The position numbers and the translations under genes were made by a program. The notes beneath the pieces are model-generated. The model ran no database searches, was not told the DNA's origin, and saw nothing but the letters and a program-made list of their open reading frames with translations. A DNA stretch of 64,000 nucleotides from Protea cynaroides. Taxonomy: Eukaryota > Streptophyta > Magnoliopsida > Proteales > Proteaceae. Positions within the stretch are counted from its first letter, which is position 1, and each line of letters opens with the position of its first letter. The stretch is from NCBI GenBank assembly GCA_028583415.1, contig CM053265.1, forward strand, positions 33,321,294-33,385,293, written 5' to 3'. This document shows, one piece after another, positions 43,732-56,431 of the stretch.

Positions 43732-45277
43732 TGCCACGTCCCCCCCCCTGATGCCCTAAGACATATTAGTTCCGCTAAGGTAATGGCGATACGACGATGT
43801 TAGTAGACAAAACTTGAGTAAAGATAGAGCTAGAGTCTGGTGACCAGGATGAACCACAATGTCACGTCCTCCCCCTGATGCTCCACTCGCATCAAGCACA
43901 CTAACACTTGCTTAGTGGACATGACTTGAATAGACCATGGCACAATATACCCCGATGAGAATGGCATCGAAGTACCGATTGATACCATCCCTACCCGCAC
44001 CATGTACACCAGCCAAACACAAACATTCACATGCCTATTCCTACCATCATCAACATCATCATGTTATAACCAATAAATTTAAATATGCATGAACATTAAT
44101 AATAGAAATATTGGATGACATGTTGAATGCACATTACAAGCATACACGTATATCACAATCATGGTATTGGACTCAAGAAATAAAAATAGTTTGTTATTAA
44201 CCAATTAGTTTAGGTCTTGTTCCCTCACCTTAGCTTGTTAATAGATCCTCTTCCAAGCTTTAGAATTACCTTTATAATGTTATTATATTGCTAGAAGACC
44301 TAACAAAGTCGATAGAATTTAATTAGAATTAATTCCGAATTTAAAAACCATGCTGTTAACTGAGGGTCGGAGGTAGGGTCGAAGTCATGATCGACTCTGG
44401 GTGCGACCCTCCCCCTAATCTAAACTTCCCGAACACTGAGGGTCGATGCTAGGGTCGGATCTACCATCGACCCTAGGTGCGACCCTCTATGGTTTGAGTC
44501 GAAAATATCAGATTTCATTCTCTCTTTCATGGTTGGGTCCTATGGCTTACTTCCACAATCCATTCTATACATGTTCTATGGTTTAGAACTATACTTTATT
44601 CACCTACATGGTTTCAATGAATTCCTCCATGGTTTTCCATGAAAACCTAACCATGGATGGATGATTTGGGTTTCTTCTAAGTCATATCCTCTTCATAAAC
44701 CATTCTAAAGTCTTAAATAAATCATGGGGAATGTATTCATACCTTAGTTTAGTTGAGATTCAGAGTTCCTCTGAATTTCCTCTTCTTCCTTAGCCATTTC
44801 TTCAAGTTTTCCTTCTCTTCTTCTCTTCCTTATCTTCTCTTTCTCTCAATCCAATTAGGGTTGCGAAAGGAGTGAAAGAGGCTTAGGGACGTCCTATTTA
44901 TAGAGTAAAACCTCCCAAAATAAGTCCCATTAAGTTTAGGAAAGGTTCCAATCGAAATTAGGAAGGTTTCTAAATTTTCGGTTCGTGCTTTTTTTCCCGA
45001 ATACCGAGGGTCGATGGGAGGGTCGATGGGAGGGTCGGACAACTCATAGACCCTGCAACCCATGGTTGAGGGTCGATGGTGAGGGTCGATGGGAGGGTCG
45101 GACCTGCCTGTTAAAACCTGCGACCATACCCTCATTTTGACTATTTTTGGGTAAATTTTCATATTGGGTCTTGGTTTTTCTTCACACATTTGGTCCACAT
45201 GGCTCGACCATGATATGTAGACAGGTCCCAACACAAAATATAAGGTTAGGCCGGTTTTGTGGTGTGCGGGTCTTACA

Positions 45278-45899
45278 ACTTCTCTCTCTGTCTATCTCTC
45301 TCTTTCTCTCTCTCACACATATTATTTCTTTATCTCTCTTTCTTTCTACTTTTCTCTTTCTACTTCCCTATCACCCACTGTCTACCTCTCTCACTCTTTC
45401 TCACTCTATATCTCACTCTATCTCTCTCTATCTCACTCTTTCTCTCTTAGAGATCTCTATCTCAACTCAGCTCACTTTCTCTTACTCTCTCTCTACTCTC
45501 TCTCCCTCTTTCTTCTGCTCTCTCTCTCTACTTAGCTCTCTCTCTCTTTCTCTCTCTCCTTCTTCTCTATGTCTCCTTTTAATCTCTCACTCTTTTTCTC
45601 TCTTTCTCTCTCTCTCTCTTTCTCTCTCACTCTTTCTACTTCTCTCTCTACCTCACCTTCTCTCTCTACATCTCTCCCTCTCTCTCTTTTTCTCTTTCAT
45701 CCTCTCTCTCTTTCTCACTCTCTGGTTCCCTCTCACACACTTACTATGTCCTTTTTCTACTCTCTCTCTCTCTCCCTCTCTTTTTCCATCTCTTTCTACT
45801 TTTCTCTCTCAAACTCTCTTTTTCTCTCTCTACTTCTTTCCCTCTCTCTCTTACTTTCATCTTCTCTCTCTCATACTTTCTATGTCCCTCTTTCTCTCC

Positions 45900-45931
<32 letters not shown>

Positions 45932-46772
45932 TTTATACCTCTCCCTTTCTACTATTCTCTCCCTCCTTCTCACACTCTATCTCCTTTTACTTCTTCTTCT
46001 CTTTTTTCTCTTTCTACTTCACTTTCTATCTCTTTATCTCATTCCCTTTCTCAATTCCCCCCCTCTCTCCTCTCTCTCTCTCTTTTTATATTATCTCTCT
46101 TTCTCTCTCCCTCTTCCCCTTCTCTCCCCTTTCTACTTATCTCTCTCTCTCTCTCTTTCTCTTTCTCATTCTCCCACTCTTTTTAGTTCTCTCTCTCTCC
46201 TCTATTTTTACTTCCCTCTCTCTATCTCTCTCTCCCTTATTCTCTCCTCTCTCTCTTCCTCATTTTCTCTCTATCTCCCTCTCTTCTTCATTCTCTCTCT
46301 ATCTACTCAGCTCACTTTCTCTTTCTTTCTCTCCTACTCTGTCTACCTCTTTCTACTACTCTCTCTCTCTCCCTCTCTATCTCTCTACTTTGCCCTCTCT
46401 CCTTCTCTATGTCTCTTTTTACTCTCTATTTCTCTCTTTTTTTTTCTCTCTCTCTCTCTTACTCTCTCTCTCTCTCTCTCTTTCTACATCTTTTTCTCTA
46501 CTTCTCTCTCTCTTTCTACTTTTCTCTCTCTCTCCCTACTTTTCACTCGCTCTTTCTCTATTTACTTTTTACACTCTTTCTCCACTTCTCTCTCTTTTCA
46601 CTCTCTCTTTCTTCTCTCTCTCTCTCCCTCTGTTTCTCTCTCTTTCTACTTCTCTCTCTCTCTTTGTTTCGCTCCCTTTTTCTCTCTTTACTTCTCTCTC
46701 TCTTTGCCACTCTCTTTCTACTTCTCTCTCCTTACCTGTCCATCTCTCTCTATTTCTCTCACTCTCTCTCTC
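45278..46772. repeat. CT-rich array, block 3
   Basis: It continues block 2 after the solo LTR. Pyrimidine-rich, with CTATGTCCTTTTTCTACTCT-like phrases (45744) that reappear at the start of block 4 (58795). No genes. Confidence 0.9.
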
Positions 46773-49087
46773 TATCACACCCCAATTCTGTACCAACAAG
46801 AATGGTGTAATGAATAGTCTATGATCCAATGGTTCAACCAGGATCTCGAATAGGCTGTGTCCATTTCATTAAAACATACACATCCACAACCATAATCAGA
46901 ATAAATACACAATAGCGGAAGTCTTTAATATTTAATTAATTGAGAGTCTAACAGTGATAAAATAAATAAATTATCCAATTATATCCAAATGACAAAGCCA
47001 CAAAATAAAATAAATTAATCAATTGCATCTTTTGAATAATCCAACTAATAATCAAATCAAAGACGCATGAGTTGCACTTCCATGACGAATCATGCGACTC
47101 CATCATAGCTTCTGCATCCATCACCGCAACATGTCCGTACATCGGTGCATTCATATAGTTTTCTACAGTAGTACCTGCATCATCAACTAAAAATATTCGA
47201 CGTCGAAAGGGTGAGCACACATCATAGCTCAGTGAGCAACAAAACAATGCAACAAACATATGCATGCATTCAATTCATATCTTTGGTCTAGTTCATAAGT
47301 TTGCAATGTGCAATAGAAAGGTTTGGTGGCCGGTGCACCTCTATACATAGGTGTGTAAGTCCACCCACTGGATAAAACACCATTGTCGTCCACATCCACC
47401 CCACCATGGAATAGGGATAGAGCTAAAGTGCTTAGGACCGCACCGCATTACACTTCCCCTGATGCCCTACCCATACCAACACGTAAGCCCCTATTAGCGA
47501 GGGCTTGCAAACTGGGGTCACAACTAACCAATCCTAATGTCAAACGGTGTACCCAAGGCCTCACCCCAGCATCCCTCAATACGTCCTAGAGATAGAGCCC
47601 CCGGCAGAATTAGAGACTACACGGTCCGAGACCACCTCCCCTGATGCCCTACGACGTAATAGTTCTGCTAAGGTAATGACGATACGACGATGTTAGTGGA
47701 CCAGACTTATGTAGAGATAGAGCTAGAGTGCTTATGACCGCACCGCATCACACTTCCCCTGATGCCCTACTCGCATCAGGTACACTAACCACACACAAAC
47801 ATTCACATGCCTATTCCTAGCATCATCCTCATCATCATGTTATAAATAAACGAAATTAAATATGCATGAACATTAATAGTAGGATTATTGGATGACATAT
47901 TAAATGCACAATACACTCATACAAACACAGAATCATTCATGGCATAGGACTCAATAAATAAAAATAGTTTATTATTAGCCAATTAGTTTAGGTCTTGTTC
48001 CCTCACCTTTGGTTGATAATAGATCCTCGTTCAAGCTTTGTAATTCATTCTTAGACCACTTGGAAACATAACAAGTTGATACATTTTAATTAGAATAAAT
48101 TCTCATGTGTTTAGACTAACAGAACTGAGGGGTCGTAGGTGGGGTAACACCTGGGGTCTCAGTTTCTACGACCACAGGGTGTAGGGTCACAGGGTAGGGT
48201 CGGATATACTCCGACCCCACGTGCTACCACACCCTCCCAGGAAACTTCACGAGGGCATGTGATCGGACATATGGTTCTTGTGGGGTCGGACATCATGCGA
48301 CCCCACATGCAACCACACGTGTTATGGTCAACCTGTCACTCTCAACTTCATTCCTTCATGTTTGGATCCTTTGGCTTATCATCATGGTTCTTCTTATGAT
48401 CGTTCTATGGCTCAAAACTATAATTTTATACACCATCCATTGTCCACAATAATTTCCTCCATGGATTCTCTTGGAACTTACCCATGGATGGATGATTTGG
48501 GTTTCTCCTAGATCCTATCATCTTCATGAACTATTCTAGGATCTCAATTAATCATGGGAATTACCATACCATACCTTGTGCTTGCCGAAGATTCAGAGTT
48601 TTCTTTGAATTTTCCTCCTCCTTAGTCTTTTTTTAGATTTTCCTTCTCTTCCTTATCTTCTCTTTCTCTCACTTTCAATTAGGGTTCTAAAGGAGTAAAA
48701 GAGGCTAAGGGACATCCTATTTATAGAGAAAAACCCTCCATAATATGCCCTAATGAGTTTAGGAAATAACCCCCTTCGGATTAGGAAGGTTTTCTAAATT
48801 CGGTTTCTAACTGGTTCTGTGGGGTCGGAGGTGGGGTCACAGAATCCGCGACCTTACCTTTTTAAAGTCCAACCCCACGATCTAATTTCGTGGGGTTGGA
48901 CTCTTTTGAGGTGGGGTCGGTCACACCTGTTTAGGCATGCGACCACACACTCATATTTGACTGTTTTTGAGTTAAATTTCATACATGGTCTTGTGGTTTC
49001 TTGATGCACTTGGTCCACTTGGCTCGACCATGATAGGTAGACCTGGTACAAGGTGGTAAGACCGGTTAGTTAGATACGGGTCTTACA
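46773..49087 (-). repeat. 3' LTR of element E
   Basis: TATCACACCCC (TG changed to TA) ... GGGTCTTACA, 2315 bp. In place of GGGTCGA it carries clusters of GGGGTCGGA/GGGGTCRCA (48125-48310, 48825-48955). The AACGTTAACC motifs of A and B are absent. Confidence 0.94.
47053..47174 (-). pseudogene. LTR-borne terminal exon of pol, element E 3' LTR, stop lost
   Basis: Acceptor GATGATGCAG|GT at 47175, ATG 47154, 33 codons to the expected stop position, where TAG has become TTG. One Cys is replaced by Trp. It is in phase with the donor AGAAG|GTATGT at 49134; intron 1960 bp. Confidence 0.6.
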
Positions 49088-49117
49088 ACTCCCCCCCTCT
49101 TATTAGAAATTTCATCC

Positions 49118-52100
49118 TCAAAATTTGCACATACCTTCTGAGTCGAAAAGGTGAGGATATTTCTTTCGCATAGCATTTTCTTCTTCCCATGTGATCTCTT
49201 CTATATCTCGGCTCCTCCAAGTGACCATAACATAATAAATGTCATGATTGCATAGACGTTGAACCTTTCGGCTGGTGATTTTAGTTGGTGCTACTTCAAA
49301 TGTCAAATCATCTGTTAGATCTGGTAGATCCGCTGTTAAAATGTATGTTGGATCTCTGATGTACTTCTTCAATAATGAGATATGAAATACATCATGCACA
49401 CTTGGTGGTAGTGCTAACTGATACGCCACTTTTCCACGTTTAGCTAGAATCTCATATGGCCCGACATATCTCGGACTTAGCTTCCCTTTCTGTCTGAATC
49501 GTTTTAAACCTCGCATAGGTGATACTTTCAAGAATACCTTATCACCTACGATGAATTCAAAGTCTCGACGTCGAGTATCTGCATATTGTTTCTGATGATT
49601 CTGAGCCGTTATAACTCTTTCCTTAATAATGTCGACTACACGACAAGTCTCTTCAACAAATTTTGGTCCAACAATACTTCGTTCACCAACTTCATTCCAA
49701 AACAAAGGAGTTCGACACTTCCTACCATATAGTGCTTCATATGGTGACATCGTATAGTAGCCTGATAGGTGTTGTTATAAGCAAACTCGATCAATGGTAG
49801 TTTCTCATCCCGTGATCCCTTGAAATCAATAACACAGGCTCGAAGCATGTCTTCTAAAATTTGAATGGTACGCTCTGACTGTCCTTCTGTCTGAGGATGG
49901 AATGCAGTACTAGATTTCAGCGTTGTACCCATAGCCCTCTGTAATCCTTCCAAAACTTTGAAGTAAAGCATGGGTCTCTATCAGACACAATGCTTTCAGG
50001 TACTTCATGTAATCTGACAATATTATCCACATATAGCTTGGCTAACCTCTCCAGGGTATACTGTGGTCGTATAGCTATAAAGCGAGCTGTCTTAGTCAGA
50101 CGATCTACAATCACCCAAACCGCGTCAACTACTCAGGTTGTCAATGGTAACCCAGTGACAAAGTCCATAGTGATGCAATCCCATTTCCATGCTGGTTCTG
50201 GCAGTGGCTGTAATAATCCTGCAGGTCTTTACCGTTCAGTCTTTACCCTTTGACAATTTAGGCATTGAGATACGAATTTAGCTATATCTGCATTCATTCC
50301 TCTCCACCAATATAATTTCTTCAAATCATGATACAAGTTTGTACTTCCAGGATGTACCGAATAAGCGTTGGTGTGAGCTTCCTTCATTAGTCCGTGTCTA
50401 ATGTCCAAGTTTTCCATTTCAGGAACACATACTCTTCCTCTCTACTTCAGTACTTTCTCATCGTCCAAGGTGAACTCAGGAATAGTCCTACCTTGTTCGA
50501 TGTCTTCTTGTACCGTTCTCAGATAAGGGTCTGATTTAAGAGTGGCTTTCACTTCATCTATTATATCAGGTACAATCTTCAATGTTGCGAAATATTTAAA
50601 AATCGATGAATAAATCCTTGGTTGGTTGATTCACCCAGTGCATCTATCACGAACTGTGCATTACCATGATGGAATACTTTCCCTGTAACACACATAGCTG
50701 CAGTCGTGTTAACCTATCCTTGGGATATTATCATTGCTTTTTTGCTTAGCGCATCAGCAACTACATTAGCCTTCCCTGGATGATACTAACTATCGCAATC
50801 ATAATCCATCAATAATTTCAGCCATCTTCTTTGTCTCATGTTCAACTCCTTCTGATTAAAAAGATCAGTGAGACTCTTATGATCTGATTTAATCTGAAAT
50901 TTATCTCCATATAAATAATGTCTTCATATCTTGACAGCATGTACCACAGCCGCTAATTCTAAGTCATGAGTGGGATAGTTCTTCTCATGTGTCTTCAGTT
51001 GTCTTGAGGCATATGCAACTACTTGTTCCCCTTGCATAAGTACACATCCTAAACCCAATCCAAACGCATCAATCTAGCCTTCAATGTTTGGAAACTTTTC
51101 TCACATTTGTCGGTCCAAACAAACTTATCTCCTTTCTTAGTCAAATTGGTGAGAGGTACAGCAATTCTGTAGTAGTCTTCCACAAATCGTCGATAATACC
51201 CAACTAGACCTAGGAAACTTCTAATTTCTGCAACACTCTTAGGTGCTTCCCATTTCACAATGGCTTCAATCTTGCTAAGATCCACTTTAATTCCTTCAGT
51301 GCATACAACATGGCCTAAGAAAGCGACCTCATTTAGCCAAAACTCACACTTTGTAAATTTGGTATAAAGTTTCTCTTTCCCTAGTCGCTGCAGAGCGGTT
51401 CTTAGATTCATGACATGAGTTTCCTTGTCTTTGGAGTAGACCAATATATCATCAATAAACAAAATGACTGACGTATCCAACATATCATGGAATACTCGAT
51501 TCATCAGTTCTATAAAAGTTACGGGTGCGTTAGTTAATCCAGAAGACGTGACTAAAAATTCATAATGTCCATATCTTGTTCTGAATGCTGTCTTTGGAAT
51601 ATCCCCTTCCTTAATCTTCAACTGATGGTATCCAGACCGAAGATCAAATCTTGGAGAACACCTTGGCACCTTGCAACTGATCGAACAAGTCATCGATCCG
51701 AGGCAACGGGTACCGATTCTTGATTGTAAGCTTATTCAATTCCCGATAGTATATACAGTCGAATGCTATCGTTCTTCTTCTTCACAAACAATACTGGCGC
51801 TCCCCATGGTGATATGCTATGTCTAATATAACCCTTGCCCAGTAATTCCTGTAATCGTACCTTTAATTCCTATAGTTCAGTAGGAGCCATTCGATAGGGT
51901 GCTTCAGATACTGGCATGGCTCTGGGTATCAGATCTATAACAAACTCTGTTGCTCGGTCGGGTGGTAGTCCTGGTAGTTCCTTAAGAAATACATCTGAAA
52001 AGTCACGCACAACATCAATATCCTCCATTCGTGGTACTTCATTGGTGAGATCAACCACGGATACTAGATACCCAACTCCTCCTTTTTCAAGGCATTTTCT

Positions 52101-52504
52101 AGCCTCTAATGCAAAGAGGATGAGTTTTCGTTTACGGGGAAGTTTGGTTCCCGCAAAACAAAACTCTGCTCCTTCCTTGTCATTAAATGTCAATTTCTTT
52201 TTTGCACATAATTGATTTGTAGAATGCCGAGCTAACCAATCCATTCCCAAGATAACGTCAAAGTCTGCCATTTCGAGTTGAATCAGGGTTGCATCCAAAA
52301 TCTTCTCATTGATAAGAACTAGACATGGTCCATAACCTTTTTCTAATTCCACCTCTAATCCCATAGGCGATCGTACAAACAATTTGTAGTCTAAAGATCT
52401 GAGAGGTAGATTTAGCTTATTTCCAAATGACACAAATATAAAATAATGAGTAGCTCCAGAATCCAAAACTACTCTAGCGGGTATGCCATTAATAGGTACA
52501 ATAT
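49118..52504 (-). pseudogene. pol: Element E pol, heavily broken
   Basis: Protease with D-S-G-A (near 52460), RT (about 51870-51300, F-I-D-D-I-L present), RNase H (about 51060-50800, damaged), integrase (about 50420-49750) and chromodomain (49300-49135). Frame breaks occur near 51870, 51690, 51049, 50760, 50420, 50114, 49971 and 49750. The unspliced frame after the chromodomain ends only five codons past the donor, unlike the 16 codons in A, B and C, so the unspliced tail is not conserved. Confidence 0.92.
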
Positions 52505-52573
52505 CTGTGATTTGTTTTAATTTAGTCTATATGCTCACACAAGGTAACACAAAATGAAAGGTTCAGGTCATAC
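52505..52573 (-). other. Gag/protease mini-intron of element E, intact signals
   Basis: The donor CACAG|GTATGACC (52573) and acceptor AATCACAG (52505) give 69 bp. The interior is largely different from B, yet both ends and the GACTAAA branch-like site are kept. Reading through gives TGA four codons after the split codon; splicing joins gag to protease in frame. Confidence 0.7.
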
Positions 52574-53832
52574 CTGTGACCACATCAGGCGATGCGGCAA
52601 CATCCTCAGATGTAACTGCCTAAACCTTTCCTTGCTGTAGCTGCTTCCTGGGCTTAAGACATTCCCTAGAATAATGTCCCACTTGATTGCAGTTATAGCA
52701 TTTTACTCCTTCATTATTTTGCTTTTGTTGAGGTTGGATTGTTGGAGTAGTCTTGGCTGCAGCATTAAATCCTTGAGTACGGAAGGGTTTGAATGTCTTT
52801 GTGTTCCCTCTGTTATAAGAATTTCCATTTGGCCTCTTGATACCTCTATTCTGAGCAAAATAGCTCTCTCTCTCTGACTCGATTCTAGTACTCGAGCAAT
52901 CTGCACTGCTTCATTATAAACCTTCTTTTCCAGCCCCAAAACATGCTCTCGAATGCTTCCCCTAAGTCCCATGACGAACCTTTGGATTTTAGTATTTTCC
53001 TCTTGCATGCTTAGAGGGAGAAAAGAAAAACAGCTCTTCATGACGCTATTGGTATGCATCCACCGTCATCTGTCCCTGATACAAAATCAGGAACTCTCTT
53101 TCCATAGCATCTTTGAAACTTCTGGGAAAGTACTTCTTGAAGAATGCCTCTTTATAGATAGCCCAGGTTAATTGGGCGTGTTTGGTTAACAGATAAGTCC
53201 GAGTGGACTTCCACCAGTGGTGTGCATCGCCTTTCAGCATAAATGTTGCACACAGTACTTTCTCCTCCTCATTAATTGTCATCATCATGAAATTCCTTTC
53301 CATCTCGTCGATCTAATGAGCTTGCCACAAAGGATCTGCTGGTTTGCCATTATATTCCTTAGGTTTCATTTTCAGAAAATGCTCGATCAGTCGAGAGTGG
53401 TCCAACTGATACGGAGCATAGGCCCCATACATAGGTGGTTGTTACTGATAGCTACCCTGGGCTACCTCAGGGTTCTGTACTGGAGCTTGCACAACAGGCA
53501 TTTGAGGTATTTGGGGTACTGTGTTGCTACCTCCTGGTACTGTGCTAGCTTGTACAACTAGTATGTGCAGCTGGAAAAACCATTCCTATAGCAGCTTGCA
53601 TATTGGCTTGCACCTGGTATATTTGTTGCAGCTGTTGTACCAGGTTCATTACTATTGTGGCCAAATCTGTAGGTGGGGCTGGCAAATTTGTTGGATTTGC
53701 CTGGCCATTAGCTCCTGGTGTTGCCATATTCTGATTTTATTGTCCTTCATGATTTTCATGGCTGTCTTCCTCCACAGGTAGTGATTGTGGAATTGGGTTA
53801 CAACCTTGCCTAGTTACTCTTTGCCCAGCCAT
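52574..53832 (-). pseudogene. gag: Element E gag, broken
   Basis: ATG at 53832 (start M-A-G-Q), Gln/Pro-rich N-terminus, gag core (53303-52703) and a CCHC knuckle near 52690-52650 with one His/Cys region altered. Several frame breaks occur (near 53727, 53545, 53310, 53046, 52860). Homologous to 18071-16779. Confidence 0.88.
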
Positions 53833-53977
53833 TTCCTATTCTAGTGGTGGTAGTGTCTAAAAACAATCATTGAACATGTGAGGCAATCAATATAAGTCAT
53901 TCCCAAGTCAAAATCCAACTAATCAATGTAAAATTCAAATTTTTCAAGTCATTCAGTGAAAATACTGAATTTTCAAT

Positions 53978-54250
53978 CATAGGGTCGATGGTAGGGTCGC
54001 ACTATGTCCAACCACAGTGCATGCGACCTCACAAAACCTGTCAGCTCATCGAGAGCCTAGGGTCAGACGTAGGGTCGGTATATGTCCGACTACAGAGTCC
54101 GACCACACAATGTCTGTCAGATCACCAAGAGCCTAGGGTCGATCCTGGGGTCGGTATATGTCCAACCACAGGGTCCGACCACACGATGTCTGTCAGCTAA
54201 CCGAGAGCCTAGGGTCGATCCTCTGGTCGGTCGTAGGGTTGCATGTTTAG
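53978..54250. promoter_or_regulatory. GGGTCGR motif cluster between gag and aORF, element E
   Basis: At least eight GGGTCGA, GGGTCGC or GGGTCGG copies plus TCCGACC/TCCAACC complements occur in a tandem arrangement of about 70 bp (54052, 54128, 54204). Same position as in A and B, but with the motif form of the E LTR. Confidence 0.55.
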
Positions 54251-54425
54251 TAGAATTCTGTGACCGCACAACCCCAAATCAAGTTTTTAAACCTGATTTT
54301 TGGAATCATTTCTCACTTTGTCTTTTTCCTTCAACTCAACTCCCTTCCCCTGAGTTGCTACAGTATCGACCCCTCGTGTTTGGTGATTATTTCTTCCATT
54401 TACGACCTCCGCTTCGTTCCTTCAG

Positions 54426-54867
54426 GTATGTTCTCTACTGGTCTTCATTTTTAAGCTTTCAAAACTAGGTTTTTCTCCATTTACATCGTTTTCTTCAAAT
54501 TAAACTTTTTCTAACCGTAAAAATTTGATTTTTATTAGCGGCTTTTGCTATTGACCACCCAATGGACGAAAGCCCTCAAGAAAATTTGAGTTTCATCAGT
54601 TAGTTTTTGAGAAACTTGAAATTTTCCATTTTTGACCTAATTTTTGGGGTTTTTTCCAAATTGTTGAAATTTCTTCAAATTCGACCTTCCTAGTTTAAAT
54701 TTCCAAGTATATGAACCTTGTAGGGTGGTTTGGAACATATGTAAGTCCTCCTACCCAACTGTTTGGTTGAAAAGTGAGGCTTTGGCCAAATCATGCCGTT
54801 ATAATTCCCAAAATTTTGAGTTTTTCACCATTTCTAATATCTTGTCTATTTGTTTGTGTCTTTGCAG
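54426..54867 (+). other. Predicted 5' UTR intron of the aORF, element E
   Basis: The donor TTCAG|GTATGT and acceptor GTCTTTGCAG give 442 bp and end five bases before the aORF ATG. Both ends align with the A and B introns. Confidence 0.6.
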
Positions 54868-54872
54868 ATAGC

Positions 54873-56143
54873 ATGGCTCGCACCAAATTTCCCAAAGCTC
54901 ATGATCCCATTCGTTTATGCTCTAATGAAGCAGAGGCTCAGTATGCTCGTTATGAGCGTAAAAAGGTGGAAGGGGATCGTTGTGTAAACTTCGCTAGTCT
55001 AGCCTTGTTTAATGTAGAGGGAGCTTTTAGGGACATGGGTTGGCTCTCCGTGATAACGTATGAGGCTTGCACCTGTCTTGCTCTGGTGAAGCAGTTTTAT
55101 TGCAACCTCTAGGTAGTGGGTGATCGCAATGATACAGATAGGGGTAGGGAGCTCAGGATCACCAGCTATGTTAAAGGGGTGGAAGTTTCCATTAACTGCC
55201 AGGAGTTGGCTGATCTCTTGGGTATATCAAATGATGGCCCCTTGGTATACTGTGCTCCCAAGGAACCCCAGTTCTTTTCCTTGATGATGCGTGCTGAGAT
55301 TGATCGCTAGCTTCTTAGAGGTGACCATTGGGAGATGAAGGCAATCAACCTACGACTAGAACCTCGGGTGTACTGCAAGATCATTCAGCATAACCTGATA
55401 CCTCAGAGTGGGCATTATGATAGGATTTCTTAGTTGACCCAGTACCTCTTGTACTGCATCTGCAATAGGAAGCCCATCTACCTGTCATACATTATCATCA
55501 GGACGATGATCCGTGCTACGATGCCTGGTCTGGTAGAAAACCTGCCCTATGGGTGTTTGATCACTACTCTTCTCACACGCTTGCATGTCGACTTATTGGA
55601 TGAGAGGATTCATGAGGATACTTTCTCTTCTGACCTTGACTGGGACGCCATCTGCAAGATGGGGATGCGAGATGCGAAGGCAGTGACGAGGAGAGAAACG
55701 CTCTGGTGCGTCCTCGTACCCGGGTAGAGATGGCAAACGCCGTGGCAGCAGCAGTAGTAGTAGTAGCAATAGGAGTCCATGGAGGTGATGCTAAGGATGA
55801 TGATCGTATATATATGGATGTAGACGCCATACCTCCTCCATCACCACCGCATTCCACTGGAGTTGGCCCATCTTGGGTTCATTCACACACTGCTGGTCCT
55901 TCACACCCACCATCTGATGATGTGATGGGGCTACTGCATGAGATTAGAGAGGCTTAGCACGTGACTGATGGGAGAGTAGAAGAACTTCTAGATGCCCAGC
56001 GCGTGTCTGATCAATGGATCGCCGATCTGACAGCTAGTCTCCAAGTGACCCAGACTCAAGTAGCCTGGCTGACTAGAGTGTATGCGGAGGACTATGATCA
56101 GGATCGTGAGACATCTCCTCCTCTAGCACCTCCAGCTCCATGA
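54873..56143 (+). pseudogene. Antisense aORF of element E, several stops
   Basis: ATG 54873. Homologous frames 54873-55112, 55116-55310, 55434-55727, 55706-55957 and 55961-56143 cover the whole protein with stops or shifts between. The conserved N-terminal motifs (M-A-R-T-K, W-L-x-V-I-T-Y, S-Y-V-K-G-V, H-N-L-I-P-Q-S-G-H) and the C-terminal T-Q-V-A-W-L-T-R-V-Y-A-E-D-Y are recognisable. Its presence in this diverged branch shows that the aORF is old in the family. Confidence 0.8.
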
Positions 56144-56416
56144 TGTATATTTTTTTTGTTTTTCCTTGTACTACAGAGTAACTGTCCGAGATGTGGACCG
56201 TACTCTGATTTGATATGTATATACGTTGCTTTTTTATTCGATGTATATATGAAACTAGTATCTCTTTTTTTTTATATACATTATTTTTTTTTCTTAATTT
56301 ATGTCTCATACAACATGGTGCTTATAGGTTGTTCTTATTAAATCATCTAAATTTTTATCCTAACTCAGTTCACAAACTCTTGTGGAAGTATATCGGTTAA
56401 TAGACAGGGCCCAAGG

Positions 56417-56428
56417 GCACTGATACCA
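56417..56428 (-). other. Primer binding site of element E, one mismatch
   Basis: On the minus strand TGGTATCAGTGC; A, B and C read TGGTATCAGAGC. The mismatch may be post-insertion decay. Confidence 0.85.
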
Positions 56429-56431
56429 AGT

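Larger units (their letters stand above)
42724..45277 (-). mobile_element. Solo LTR D, diverged family member
   Basis: It runs from TATCATACCCC (the usual TG changed to TA) to GGGTCTTACA, 2554 bp, flanked by ACTTC on both sides (42719-42723, 45278-45282). No internal region, so it is a product of LTR-LTR recombination. TATA CTATAAATAG (minus, 44894-44903), donor (44742) and GGGTCGA clusters (44360-44500, 45005-45125) are visible. It carries an extra insert of about 180 bp near 43551-43731. Confidence 0.93.

Noticed and set aside
43498..43737. Minus-strand frames 43220-43732 and 43498-43737 as host genes
   Set aside because: They cover the foreign insert and adjoining LTR sequence, with no start context or domain; the insert is only about 180 bp.
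46768..46772. CTCTC as firm proof of the target duplication of element E
   Set aside because: Both flanks are CT repeat, so a five-base match is expected by chance. Used only as supporting evidence.
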